In this document: piece after piece, positions 11,001 through 21,600 of the stretch
Layout of the letters: every line of letters starts with the position of its first letter
Numbering within the stretch: position 1 is the stretch's first letter
Source: Pelodera strongyloides
Taxonomy: Eukaryota; Nematoda; Chromadorea; Rhabditida; Rhabditidae
Length of the DNA: 64,000 bases
Direction: 5' to 3'
NCBI GenBank assembly: GCA_036852015.1
Contig: JAANDG010000012.1
Span: forward strand, 248,001-312,000
Program-made: the position numbers and the translations under genes
The notes under the pieces: generated by a model
What the model saw: the letters and a program-made list of their open reading frames with translations, nothing else
What the model was told of the DNA's origin: nothing
Databases searched by the model: none

Positions 11001-13419
11001 GATTCGACAGATGAAAAAGCGGAGTCAGGTTTGTTTCACCAGATATTGCGCTTTCGACCGAGCATAGCACTGTTATGTTTAGGCTTAGGCTTAGGCTTAG
11101 GCTTAGGCTTAGGCTTAGGCTTAGTCCTAGGCGCACTCCCTAATGTGGGTGTACTATGTCGTGCTAGGCGCACCCTGTTTGTGTGGTAATTGTGCGGGAT
11201 TTCATCAGTGATAAAATCACCATGCTCTATTATTTTATCTATTATTTTGCTAGTTGCACGCTTCCGCTACACAAGCACTGCTTATAGGTTGAAGTAGATC
11301 GTTGAAGTAGATCGTAGACTATGTAGGTTGAAGTAGAAAAGGTACTGTAATCTGACCGAGGAATTTAATAGTGCACTGAGGAAAAAAACGACATTGTGGT
11401 GCTTGTTCATTGTTTTTGTGTATGTGTTTTTGTGTGCATTTACATAAGCCATTCAATTTTGGTTTACAGTCGTTATTATAGGGTTCAGAGGGAGATAGTG
11501 ATTGTAGTATGTGGTTGTTGCGTGTGCTTTTATGTTTCTCATTTTGGTTGAGTTGCACATTGCTTTTGGGAAGGTCATAGGGCACAGAATTGAATAGTTG
11601 ACACAGCTGTTTCACATTTTCGTAGTATTGTACACTGAGGTTACAATCTCGAACCAAGGGAACAAACATCATGAAACTTGAATGGAGCGCGGCCAAAATC
11701 ATGCGCACCTTGCTCAGTCTTCGCGCTAGATTCTCGCGAGTTTACTGAGTATCCTTTCCGCGGCAATCTGGCGAGATGTGTCCATTTCGCATTTTTTTAG
11801 CCTTTGTGCCAGGCTTTCGCCGCTCACCATCCGAGTTTCATCAGTGTTATGCCTGGGGAGAAGACTGTTTCGGTTTGAAACAGTCTTACATAAGTGCAGA
11901 AATTGTGGACCAGCCCTGCTTGATTCGTAATTATCACCTCAGTGTTCGTAGTTAGATTCAGTGGTATTTTCTTGGAATAAGTAAATTGATATTCCTATCT
12001 TTCAGCGTCTCGTCGTGGCCGATTCCCGTACAGATTCAAACATCACACGGTCAACTTGTTGACAGGTAAGTGTTGTCATGGTGGCGCAGTGGTTAGCGTT
12101 GGCGTGTGCCAGGAGATAGGTTAATGGTTCAGTTCCTACCAGTTCATACTTCACTAAATAAGCGAAGTGCAAACGGTAGCCTTTCTGACTGTCGAGCGAG
12201 AGTTTACGTTAATCCCGCTCCGTAATTTGCGCTGAATATTTTTGCACCCAAAATTCGACGTAACGTGAATCCTCACAAACATACAGACAAACTGTTCTTT
12301 GATATAACAAGGTATTTTGCAGGAGCTGAGGATGTTGAGAATCGTCTAATTTCCACCAATGTCCTGATGGGAAGGTTCACTGGATCGGTCGATGATAAGT
12401 CGGCGAGGAAATGTATGAGCAATAGTGGGTGATATCTTAACAGCACGACGCATTCAGTTGCGCCTGTCTTGCCGCACAACACGCCCAGTCGTCCCTCCCC
12501 AGACTCTCCGAGCTCACTGGCGGTCCTTACACGGGAACCTGGCGAAGTCGCCTCTTTATCTGCCCTGCTTCGATTTTCGTGTTTTCATGTGCCAAATTGT
12601 CGCCGTGCACGAGTACTTTGCAAATGCGATGTTTTTCCATTAACTAAGAAAAGTTGGAATTAAAAATGTGACTGTGATTAAATTGTATCATATAAACATC
12701 GCGTTTTGCTTATAGGTCCCGCCGTGCTGTCCACAGCGGTGATTGCGCGCAGTTCTAGCGCTCCACGGCTCCAAACTTACAAAGCGGAGGATGAGATAGC
12801 AGTCGGAGGTAGTGTTTGTTTTTATATTTCTTAGGTTTTATATTAATTGTGAAAGAGAAAAGCGAGGCTCTACTTTGCGCACATAATGGAACAATTAACT
12901 TACTCCGCGAGTAAGCCGGTGCGCCATAGTTTTCGTGTTTATACTTTATTATAGAAATCAAACGTTTCTGGCCGCCTCTTCGTTCATTGGAAACCCTGCA
13001 CGACAACATTGAATTCAACCAATTTGACATGTTTTTGGAGACACTTTTGGGGAAGACACCACTGCCCTCACCACCAAAGACACCGTTACCGCCGAGTAGC
13101 GCTGATGGTAGGATAGAGATGAAGTTGTTTTTGGGTTGGTGTGAAAGTTGATATTGGTAACCATTGTCATGGGTACTTTACATGGGGTTAGCTATGCGAG
13201 AAAGAGGGGATTGAGATATAAAAAAAGCGAGGGAAAGGTATTGAAGCGACCGAGAGAGGGAGAGAAAGAGAGAGAGAGGGAGAGAGGGATGGAGAGAGGG
13301 AGGGACAGAGAGAGAACAAAATTGAAACTATATTTCTGTTTTCTTTTGCAGGAACCCTGAGTCCGAATCCCAATGCAACTCTTCAGGACACTGTCGAGCG
13401 GTTGTTGGAATTATCTTGA
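871..13419 (+). CDS. PPIP5K: Diphosphoinositol pentakisphosphate kinase (PPIP5K/VIP1 family), C-terminal part
   Basis: PPIP5K makes inositol pyrophosphates (phosphorylating InsP6/5-InsP7 at position 1) with an N-terminal ATP-grasp kinase; its C-terminal histidine-acid-phosphatase-like domain can reverse this. Only the phosphatase-like part and tail are here. Conserved blocks are [23 protein letters not shown], [62 protein letters not shown] and ERFH-like [10 protein letters not shown]; near the end RSSSAPRL and [15 protein letters not shown] match the vertebrate tail. Exons: 871-1016, 1373-1502, 1718-1784, 2067-2210, 2338-2509, 2783-2928, 3219-3320, 3541-3680, 4073-4187, 4405-4476, 4697-4776, 5036-5129, 5279-5375, 5596-5703, 5831-5919, 8355-8441, 9979-10099, 10990-11028, 12006-12065, 12323-12412, 12716-12808, 12955-13107, 13352-13419. 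All phases close, giving 803 residues plus stop. The exon at 871 starts with the G of a split Met codon. The tail (from about 5036) is low complexity and less certain exon by exon. The introns are filled with repeats. Confidence 0.93.
2233..2305 (-). tRNA. tRNA-Asn (GTT)
   Basis: The minus strand reads a full 73-base cloverleaf: acceptor GCTCTTG pairs with CAGGAGC plus a G discriminator, the D-arm has TGGCGCAATTGG (A box), the anticodon loop is CTGTTAA with GTT at 2270-2272, and the T-arm has GGTTCAAACCC (B box). It lies antisense within a PPIP5K intron and is probably transcribed on its own by RNA polymerase III. Confidence 0.95.
2963..3115. repeat. GC-rich tandem repeat, about 50-base unit, three copies
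   Basis: Three head-to-tail copies of a unit containing TGGCGCGAAAATGTCGCGGG and then GACGCACTAGTGAAGCATAGCGC. The first two are nearly identical and the third is diverged (GTCGCGAGTCGCGCCAGCG). It lies in the PPIP5K intron after the exon ending at 2928. Confidence 0.85.
3374..3485. repeat. CT-rich simple repeat in a PPIP5K intron
   Basis: Imperfect (TCTC)n tract, the complement of the GA tracts found in other introns of this gene. Confidence 0.8.
5148..5256. repeat. GA-rich simple repeat in a PPIP5K intron
   Basis: Imperfect (GA)n/(GGGA)n tract between the exons ending at 5129 and starting at 5279. It creates open frames on both strands that I do not regard as genes. Confidence 0.85.
6280..6836. 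repeat. Tandem repeat, about 220-224-base unit, about 2.5 copies
   Basis: The motif CTTAGTTTNTGTTGACTATA recurs at about 6358, 6581 and 6805 (spacing 223-224). Between these, GCTATATAAGTTAGNAGNAA and CGAAAAAATT recur at matching offsets. Copies 2 and 3 are most alike; the first is more diverged at its start. It lies in the long intron 5920-8354 of PPIP5K. Confidence 0.85.
6895..7290. repeat. Degenerate tandem repeat, about 115-base unit
   Basis: GTTCTTTGAACTCTATCGCT at about 7050 matches GTTCCTTGAACATTATCGCT at about 7165. Flanking CTTGGTGTACATGCAAAC / CTTGGAGTATAATGCAAC and TGTGTGG blocks repeat at the same spacing. A further fragment with GTTCTTTGAACCC lies at about 7470. Long open frames here follow from the repeats and are not called as genes. 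Confidence 0.7.
7905..8053. repeat. GA microsatellite
   Basis: A (GA)n array with a nearly pure core at about 7998-8030, flanked by AGAGAAGGAGAGA units, in the intron just upstream of the PPIP5K exon 8355-8441. Confidence 0.9.
8442..8535. repeat. GA-rich tract directly after a splice donor
   Basis: The purine tract starts within the donor of the PPIP5K exon 8355-8441, so the donor is itself GA-rich. Confidence 0.8.
9282..9413 (+). repeat. Dispersed repeat, about 130 bases (copy 1)
   Basis: The block with ACTACCGTATTTCTGCATGA and an AT-rich core followed by GTGGTTCCAAGATACGGTAA recurs in inverted orientation at about 27459-27590 and partly at 15415-15490. It is probably a short non-autonomous element; no coding capacity is seen. 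Confidence 0.7.
11079..11120 (+). repeat. Interstitial telomeric repeat (TTAGGC)7
   Basis: Seven perfect consecutive TTAGGC hexamers followed by TTAG, inside the PPIP5K intron 11029-12005. TTAGGC is the nematode telomeric unit. Confidence 0.97.
12072..12316 (+). mobile_element. tRNA-derived SINE-like element
   Basis: It starts with a tRNA-like head carrying an A box (TGGCGCAGTGG) and a B-box-like sequence (GGTTCAGTTCC), but no cloverleaf. A tail follows with CGTAACGTGAATCCTCACAA and ACATACAGACAAAC. A similar tail style (CGTAACGCACATC with CAAACAAAC) is seen at about 7625-7710. It lies in a PPIP5K intron. Confidence 0.6.
13240..13316. repeat. GA-rich tract in the last PPIP5K intron
   Basis: Imperfect (GA)n/(GGGA)n tract between exons 12955-13107 and 13352-13419. 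Confidence 0.85.
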
Positions 13420-15653
13420 AATATTACGGAAATATTATCTTTTTGTCTTCGTTTTCATTTTGCTTGTTATCTGTAGTTTGTAGTTTGTATTTCTAGAATC
13501 TGTGGTCTGGTCCTGGCGAACCGGTATTCCTTCACTTCAGTTTTGTTTTGTTGAATTTTGGGCTTTAGTCGAATCGTTTAAAGGAGGAGGCTCACGAGAA
13601 TGAAGTGCTCGAATGGTTTCCTTTTATCGAAAGATGATGGTATTAAGTTCCGAAAGACATGCTTTACAATGCAAAAGCTTTTAACTGGAAGGAGTAAATC
13701 AATATAAAACTATGAATTCTATCAAAATTTTGGATCGTAAAAAATAGTTGATTTCCATAGTGGGCATGCAAATTTTGTGCTGGCTTGCAAAATGACTTGT
13801 AAATTTGCATGTTTAGCTTTGAAGTCTACCTTGCATACGATAGGTTATTTTATTTGACTTCGAGTTCTTAGATTAATTAATTCCTCCAAACTAAAGCGCT
13901 GAACCTTATAATACTTGTTTTTTGAAAGATAAACCCATTATCCTTCGATAAAATGAAACTATTTGAGCACTTCATTCTCGTGAGCCTCCTCCTTTAAACA
14001 CCGTCCACCTAAAAAGGTTAAAAAGATTTTTATGTTTTTTAACCTTTTTTAAATTAAAGGCGATAGGTTTATTAATCTTTCTTGATGTTTATGTTCCTTG
14101 AGCTTCTCTCTATGTCTTTATTCTCCCTCGTTTCATTCCTCTCCTCTTCGTTCTTTTACTGTGAGCGCGGCATGGCATATGGGTTTGAAACTATACTTGA
14201 CAACTGTGCCCCCTTTGCATAGAATACTCTGAACTGCCGTTGTACTGTGTCTTTTTCAAAACCACGTACCGTACCGCTTTAAATTATTTTCTTCATAATA
14301 CTTTAATAATGCGTTCAGTATCAACCCTTCTCATCCATAATGAGCTATGCAATGATTCTCGATTTTTTTTTGATGAATTCTAGCTTTTTTCGCAGTTTTA
14401 CTTCTTAATTTTGTTCATTTATGTGAGTGTTTTTTTACGGCGTTCATTCCATTTTGAAATGATTTTTTTTGTTATTCGAATATTTTTATTGTTTATTCAT
14501 AAAGATGTTTACTCATTATTTTTTTTGGGTAACGTGAGTACAGACCCTGCTCAAAATATTTACGCATTATCGGAACTGCATGTACTGAAATTTTGACTTT
14601 TTAAATGTAATTGCTTCGATTAATAATGGCACTTAGAAGTTTCATAGAAATAAACGTTCAATAAAATAGAAGTACTAAAAAGATTCTCAATGAAAGACAA
14701 CAGGTTTTCTGTAAAAAAAAACGTCATTTGGCTTGAATCGTACATTCTCAATTGTGCCTGCGCGTTCGCTACACTTTCGCAAATAAATATTTTTGTCACT
14801 ATGTATGACAAAAAAATGCGGGTCCCATAGTGTCACCCCTGTATACGGTAAAAAACTGCGCTCATTTTGGCACTTTTTGAAATTTTCCGTCGGTTTTGGT
14901 TTTTTCGTTCGCGTTCACGTTTGTTTTGACGTCAAACTACGTTTGTTCTTTTGATGTTTTTTTCTTGCCTCTGGGAAGAGCATATTGATTGGTCATCGCC
15001 CGTGTGTTCATTCTGAATTATTGAAACTATAAAAACATTTCAACTTTTGAGTTTGTTCCTTTTTTGAAATCTATTTTGCTTTCATGTAAAGGGGACGGAA
15101 ATACGGAGTGAGCCAGTCAATTGGTTATCCATACCCACGATGCTGTATTTATCACTACGGCATTAGAATGTTGAATTAGAAGTATCTTAGATTCCAAAAC
15201 GTGAACGTACGTGCCCTCTAAGTGAGAGGTTTCTGATTCCAAGGACGTTAGACTGAACCTGGATCCTACATTCACGAAGCATTACGTTGATTGCTGTCTC
15301 GATTTTTTTTAAAGAACGGCTCATATGTGAAAAATGCGAAAAGCTATAATGGGGGTCTCCAAGTATCCCAAAAATGTCCGTGTTTCTGTTGCGCGCCAGC
15401 TGAGTATTTAATATGAAAAATAAAAAAAAGTATGATCGTTTATTTCCAAAATACGGTAAATTTTCAGCATACATGGAGACTGCATAGGCTTGTTCCCCAA
15501 ATGTGCGTTAGTACGACGGCTTTAGAAACCCTTTCCCATTTGCATATTGTTTCGTCAGTCCCCTTTATATGTAAGAGCAAAACCGTTCGCTTTCTCCATC
15601 CTCATTGTGAGTTTGACGCTGTCAATTTTTAATGCTTATTTTCGTTATTTTAG
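13420..15653. other. Intergenic region between PPIP5K and Nopp140
   Basis: It contains the PPIP5K 3' UTR and polyadenylation region (exact site not determined), the foldback element at 13582-13993, and AT-rich unique sequence. A partial copy of the dispersed repeat at 9282-9413 is present at about 15415-15490. I see no gene in 14000-15640. Confidence 0.7.
13582..13993. mobile_element. Foldback element with TTAA flanks (AGGAGGAGGC ends)
   Basis: Inverted ends of about 58 bases match at roughly 90 percent (left from 13582, right to 13993). Both sides are flanked by TTAA (13578-13581 and 13994-13997), consistent with a target-site duplication. It has no coding capacity, so it is a MITE-like non-autonomous element. 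Confidence 0.85.
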
Positions 15654-15654
15654 T
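15644..15654 (+). promoter_or_regulatory. Probable trans-splice acceptor of Nopp140
   Basis: A TTATTTTAG acceptor ends at 15653, only ten bases upstream of the ATG at 15664. No upstream exon is evident, as expected for spliced-leader addition in nematodes. This is inference from position only. Confidence 0.5.
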
Positions 15655-15663
15655 TGGGTCCCA

Positions 15664-18600
15664 ATGGAGTTTGGACAGAGTCCCCTCGATTCCGACGTCT
15701 TCATTTATTCAACACTTGCAGCAAAAGATCCAAGAATTGCATCGAAGCTGTTCAGCAATGACAAGCTGCAGGAAATAAAGAATCGCGTATGTTTTTTATT
15801 GTTTTAATTTGTGAAAATTACCATTCGATTTGGAAAGTCGTCTTCTGAGACAGTGTTTGATTTTTAATAGCAATAATGCGAATAATCTATTCATACATAA
15901 TTATTATTTGTAAGATTGTTATTTGTTAGGGAAACTGTAGCACCGTATTTGTCGTCGATGCGCACATCTTTGTGAAGTATTCCACTACTGACAAGCTAAC
16001 AATAAGTAACAAATTAACTTCTTTAGTATGTCTTGTTCTCGTAGTTAGAATGAAATGTTGACACATTAATAGTTATGGTGGAAATCAGGCATCGTGAGTA
16101 TGTATGTATTATTATTATTATTTCAAAAACATTCAAAGTGCAAGGTGAATATCCCGCTCATATATGTAATGTTTCAGCTTATACGAGCCTACCGTTTCCA
16201 TCAAGACTGAAAAATTAAGATAGTTCAAGTACTACCCTGCTACCTTATAACCAGGAGCAACACAAGCGCTAGAATACAGAATATAGCAAAAAAAAAATCC
16301 TTTAATTTACCTTTGATGATTGATGTTCAACTTTGATTGTACTTTAGGCTGCAGCAATTGCTGTTCCATCCGCAAAGGAAGTCGTCGAATTGTATCGCGA
16401 ATCAAGGAAACGTGGTGCAGCATTAGCACCTTCTGCCCCCTCTGCGAAGAAAGCCGCCGTGAAAGAGTCGTCTTCGAGCGATTCAGACTCCGATGAGGAA
16501 CCTTCCAAGAAAACTACAGCAAAGACGGTGACTCCTAAGAAAGTGATATCCAAGAAAGCTTCCTCTTCGTCCAGTGATTCCGATTCGGAGGTAGGTTCTT
16601 AGTTCAGTAGATATCCTGTCCACCTCAAGTCGTTTTCTTTTTACGTCATACTAACTCATTTATTTATTGTATTCAAAGCCTGATTGAGCACATTATATTT
16701 GTTCGCCCTCGTCTCGTGGAATTAGCTGTTTATGCGTTCTCCCTCTGCGCCGAATTCCGTGTTTTTAAACCGGGGTACAACGATGTCCATTTTTTAATTA
16801 ACCTAATACGTTTTACATTTGTTTCTCGATTCGACCTTTTCCACACAATTGTTTTGTGTATTAATTAATTATCTATAAACAGTTTTATCTAGGACGAACC
16901 AGCGGCTAAGACGCCGGCAAAGGCAGCAGCGAAAAGTGCGGCCCCTGTCGCCAAGAAGGCAGCGTCTTCGTCTAGTGATTCCGATTCTGACGATGAATCT
17001 GCTGCAAAGAAGGCACCTGCTAAACTAGCAGCAAAGGCAGTGACGCCGTCAGTTAAGAAGGCTTCTTCGTCTTCTAGCGATTCTGATGTGAGTAGCTATT
17101 TTTGTTAGCTTTATGCATGTACTTTTTAAGTTGTTTTTAATGCCCACAATCGCTTCGTTTGGGTTTGTAGAAAATTTCCTAATTGGGGGCCGGGTGCCTT
17201 TTAGTCTGAAACGAAATTTGTTTTGTTTTAAGCCAAATTTCGATGTAAGTTTTTTCTGGTGTGTAACCCCGTGTTTTTATTTATTTTTGCTAGTATTTAT
17301 CGATCATTAGCATTTTGGAAATATTAGGGGACTTCACGTCTCAAGCCTCCACATAATTAACTTTGTTAATATTTCGGGGCGGCGTCGGAATTTTAAAAAC
17401 AGTGTTTTAGGATGAACCACCGGCTAAGACACCTGCCAAAGTAGCAGCAAAGCCTGTCGCTCCTGCGTCTGCAAAGAAACCTGCTTCTTCATCCAGCGAT
17501 TCTGACGATGAGCCTGCTGCGAAGAAAATCCCTGCCAAGCCAGTAGCTAAGGCTGTTACACCTGCGGCTAAGAAGGCTGCTTCGTCTTCTTCGAGCGATT
17601 CAGAGGTAGGACTTTATATGATGTGAGAACTTAGTGTGAAACTAGAGTTGAATCTTACTTTGCTATGTGCGAATTTCGCACTGGCAACTGAAACATCTTT
17701 TTTTTGTCTCGTTCATAATAGCGGGGTTTTATAGATGTATATGAGCAATCTGTTTTAGGACGAGCCAGTTGCAAAGACTCCAGCAAAGGTAGCTCCGAAG
17801 GCCGCTACACCTGTGGTCAAGAAGCCTGCTCCATCGAGCGATTCTGATTCGGACGATGAGGCGGTTCCTGCTGCGAAGAAAGCTCCTTCCAAGCCTGTTG
17901 TCTCTGCAGTTAAGAAGGCTGATTCTTCTTCCTCGAGCGATTCAGAGGTATTACTTTTTTGGGTGAAATTGTTATTGCGAGTCTTGTCTTTTATATATAG
18001 AGATGTTTAAGATATATTCATGTCTGCGTTGTTTTACCGTATTTATATTGTTTTATCTCTTATTAGGAGGAACCGGTTGCCAAAACTCCGGCAAAGGCAG
18101 TGCAGAAGACCGCTACACCTGCAGCTAAGAAGGCTGCTTCATCTTCTTCGAGCGATTCGGAGGTTGGTACTTCCTTCCGTTGTTACCTTTGTTACCTCAA
18201 GTTATGATAATATATCTATGTAATGACGCTTGTTCTGACTTCTGAGTATTGTACATATAGAGAGGGAGGGTGCAGCGAGATGCTATTTTACCTTTGATTT
18301 CGTTGCTTCATTTTGAGGTTTGGGATGAAGATTTTAGTTGCTTTGCGATCGGATTGCTAAATTCCCTACATACATATATATTCCAACGTGAAGCTGAACA
18401 GCGGCAAAACTCTATTCATGATACCTGGAACTTTAGTTTTGAAAATTCGTTAAGCAACAAGTCACAAACGAGTAACCATAGACCTCACAAGGGAAAAACG
18501 AGGCTCATCGATGAGCCATGGTGAAATCTTCGATACCACATGTTGGAATACATATAAAACTAGATTTTAGAAAACTATTTTTGACCTAAATATTTTCATG

Positions 18601-21600
18601 AAAATGAGTTTTGGTTGGCTAGTGTGTTAGGTTGAAAGCACGTTGATTTCGGTCAATTGGAAAAGCTTTTTCATCTTCCATTGGCTTAGTGGATAAGGGC
18701 TTGTACTTCCAGGATGAAGGTCATGGGTTCAAATCCTCTAGCTGTTAATTTTTTGCATTTTTACGCTGTTATTTTTTTACAATTTCAACCTTGAATAATT
18801 GACGGAAAAATCAGTTTCTTCAAGATTTAACCACTTTAGTAGCATACATGACTCATTTATACACCAGTCAATATAAAAAAAACTAGATTTGAATTTTCAC
18901 AATTTTATCACGAAATCACTGATGGTACCCATGGGGAAAATTTCATTCGAAAAAATAAATGATGAGAAACAATAACAACTGGCTCCGCAACATAACTTTC
19001 AGTGTTTCAGAGATATACAAGATAGACAATATTGTGTATTTTATGTTTTATGCACTTACTGGTGTTTCTGAATACAAGTTTCTGATGCTAATGATCGCGG
19101 AGTTCATGCAAGACAACGACCTATACGTGACCTTCTGCAGAGTGACCTTCTCACCTTCAAGATGACACACATTGACACCGAACGACACGCAATTTACAAA
19201 AAAAAGGCAAATCAAAAGAGAAGCTATGATGTCATGACGTCGGTGCTCCCTGACTTGACGATGGTGCTAGCGTATTCAAGGTTGTGTATCGTTATGTGTC
19301 GTTCTTGTCAATGTGTGTCATCTTGAAGGAGAGTTTTGCAGAGGTCACGTATAGGTAAGGTCGTTGTCTGGCATGAACTCCGCGATCATTAGCATCAGAA
19401 ACTTGTATTCAGAAACACCAGTAAGTGCATAAAACATAAAATACACAATATTGTCTATCTTGTATATCTCTGAAACACTGAAAGTTATGTTGCGGAGCCA
19501 GTTGTTATTGTTTCTCATCATTTATTTTTTCGAATGAAATTTTCCCCATGGGTACCATCAGTGATTTCGTGATAAAATTGTGAAAATTCAAATCTAGTTT
19601 TTTTTATATTGACTGGTGTATAAATGAGTCATGTAGGCTACTAAAGTGGTTAAACCTTGAAGAAACTGATTTTTCCGTCAATTATTCAAGGTTGAAATTG
19701 TAAAAAAATAACAGCGTAAAAATGCAAAAAATTAACAGCTAGTGGATTCGAACCCATGACCTTCATCCTGGAAGTACAAGCCCTTATCCACTATGCCAAT
19801 GGAAGATGAAAAAGCTTTTCCAATTGACCGAAATCAACGTGCTTTCAACCTAATACACTAGCCAACCAAAAACCTTCGAGAGACCAAAACTCATTTTCAT
19901 GAAAATATTTAGGTCAAAAATAGTTTTCTAAAATCTAGTTTTATATGTATTCCAACATGTGGTATCGAAGATTTCACCATGGCTCATCGATGAGCCTCGT
20001 TTTTCCCTTGTCAGACCGAAAACACCCTTGAATAAGCGAACGAGTTACTTACAATTGACCTGCCCACCAGCCCTTCAAAATGTGAATGATAATTGTTAGT
20101 CCCTGCCCAAGGATTAACCGCGAAGATACGACAATAGTTCAGCGTATAACCGTTTATTCAGAGGTAACGGCAGCCAAGAATATGAATGGTTTAGAGGGTT
20201 GACGGGGTGCACAGTTGCGGGGTCTTCCAGGCCAGCTCCAGAAGGGAGGAGGGGCACACCAGACCGAACGGTAGTACGCGGCTTCGAGAGTTCTGTCGTG
20301 GAGTACTGTAGCAGAGGTGGGGGGCCTGATCCCCAATACTAGGCCTGCAAGTAAGACAATGATTATCGGGTGGGCGCATGGCCCTTATATTCGCTCTAGT
20401 GAGGTGCTAATCCAGCACTATTTACATATAAAGACGAATATAACAAACTATCGTGTTACATAATATGATTCACAGTTGTGACGATCGTATATTATTACGA
20501 GAGTTACAACAATAATCAATAACCACACTTATTGATATTACTTGATAATATTTAGCTTTTTCAGGATGAGCCGGTCAAGAAGAGCCCGACTAAACCAGCT
20601 GGAAAGGCCCCTGCTGCCAGGAAGGCTTCTTCATCATCGAGCGACTCTGATTCTGATGAAGAACCCGCAAAGAAGACTCCGGCGAAGCCAGCAGCTAAAC
20701 CTGCGACTCCTGCTGCCAAGAAAGCTGCTTCATCGTCAAGCGACTCTGATTCTGATGGAGAACCTGCCAAGAAGACTCCGGCAAAGCCTGCAGCCAAACC
20801 TGCGACTCCTGCTGCCAAGAAAGCTGCTTCATCGCCAAGCGACTCTGATTCTGATGGAGGACCTGCCAAGAAGACTCCGGCAAAGCCTGCAGCCAAACCT
20901 GCGACTCCTGCTGCCAAGAAGGCCGCTTCCTCATCGAGCGACTCTGATTCTGATGAAGAACCTGCCAAGAAGACTCCGGCAAAGCCTGCAGCCAAACCTG
21001 CGACTCCTGCTGCCAAGAAAGCTGCTTTCTCTTCCAGCGACTCTGATTCCGATGAAGAACCTGCCAAGAAGACTCCGGCAAAGCCTGCAGCCAAACCTGC
21101 GACTCCTGCTGCCAAGAAGGCCGCTTCCTCATCGAGCGACTCTGCTTCTGATGAAGAACCTGCCAAGAAGACTCCGGCAAAGCCTGCAGCCAAACCTGCG
21201 AATCCCGCTGCCAAGAAAGCTGCTTCCTCTTCCAGCGACTCTGATTCCGATGAAGAACCCGCAAAGAAGACTCCGGCGAAGCCAGCAGCTAAACCTGCGA
21301 CTCCTGCTGCCAAGAAAGCTTCATCGTCGAGCGACTCTGGTTCTGATGAAGAACCCGTGAAGAAGACTCCGGCGAAGCTGGCAGCTAAGCCTGCGACTCC
21401 TGCTGCCAAGAAAGCTGCTTCATCGTCAAGCGACTCTGATTCTGATGGAGAACCTGCCAAGAAGACTCCGGCAAAGCCGGTAGCAAAACCTGCGACTCCT
21501 GCTGTCAAGAAAGCTGCTTCATCGTCAAGCGACTCTGATTCTGATGAAGAACCTGCCAAGAAGACTCCGGTAAAACCAGTAGCTAAACCTGCGACTCCTG

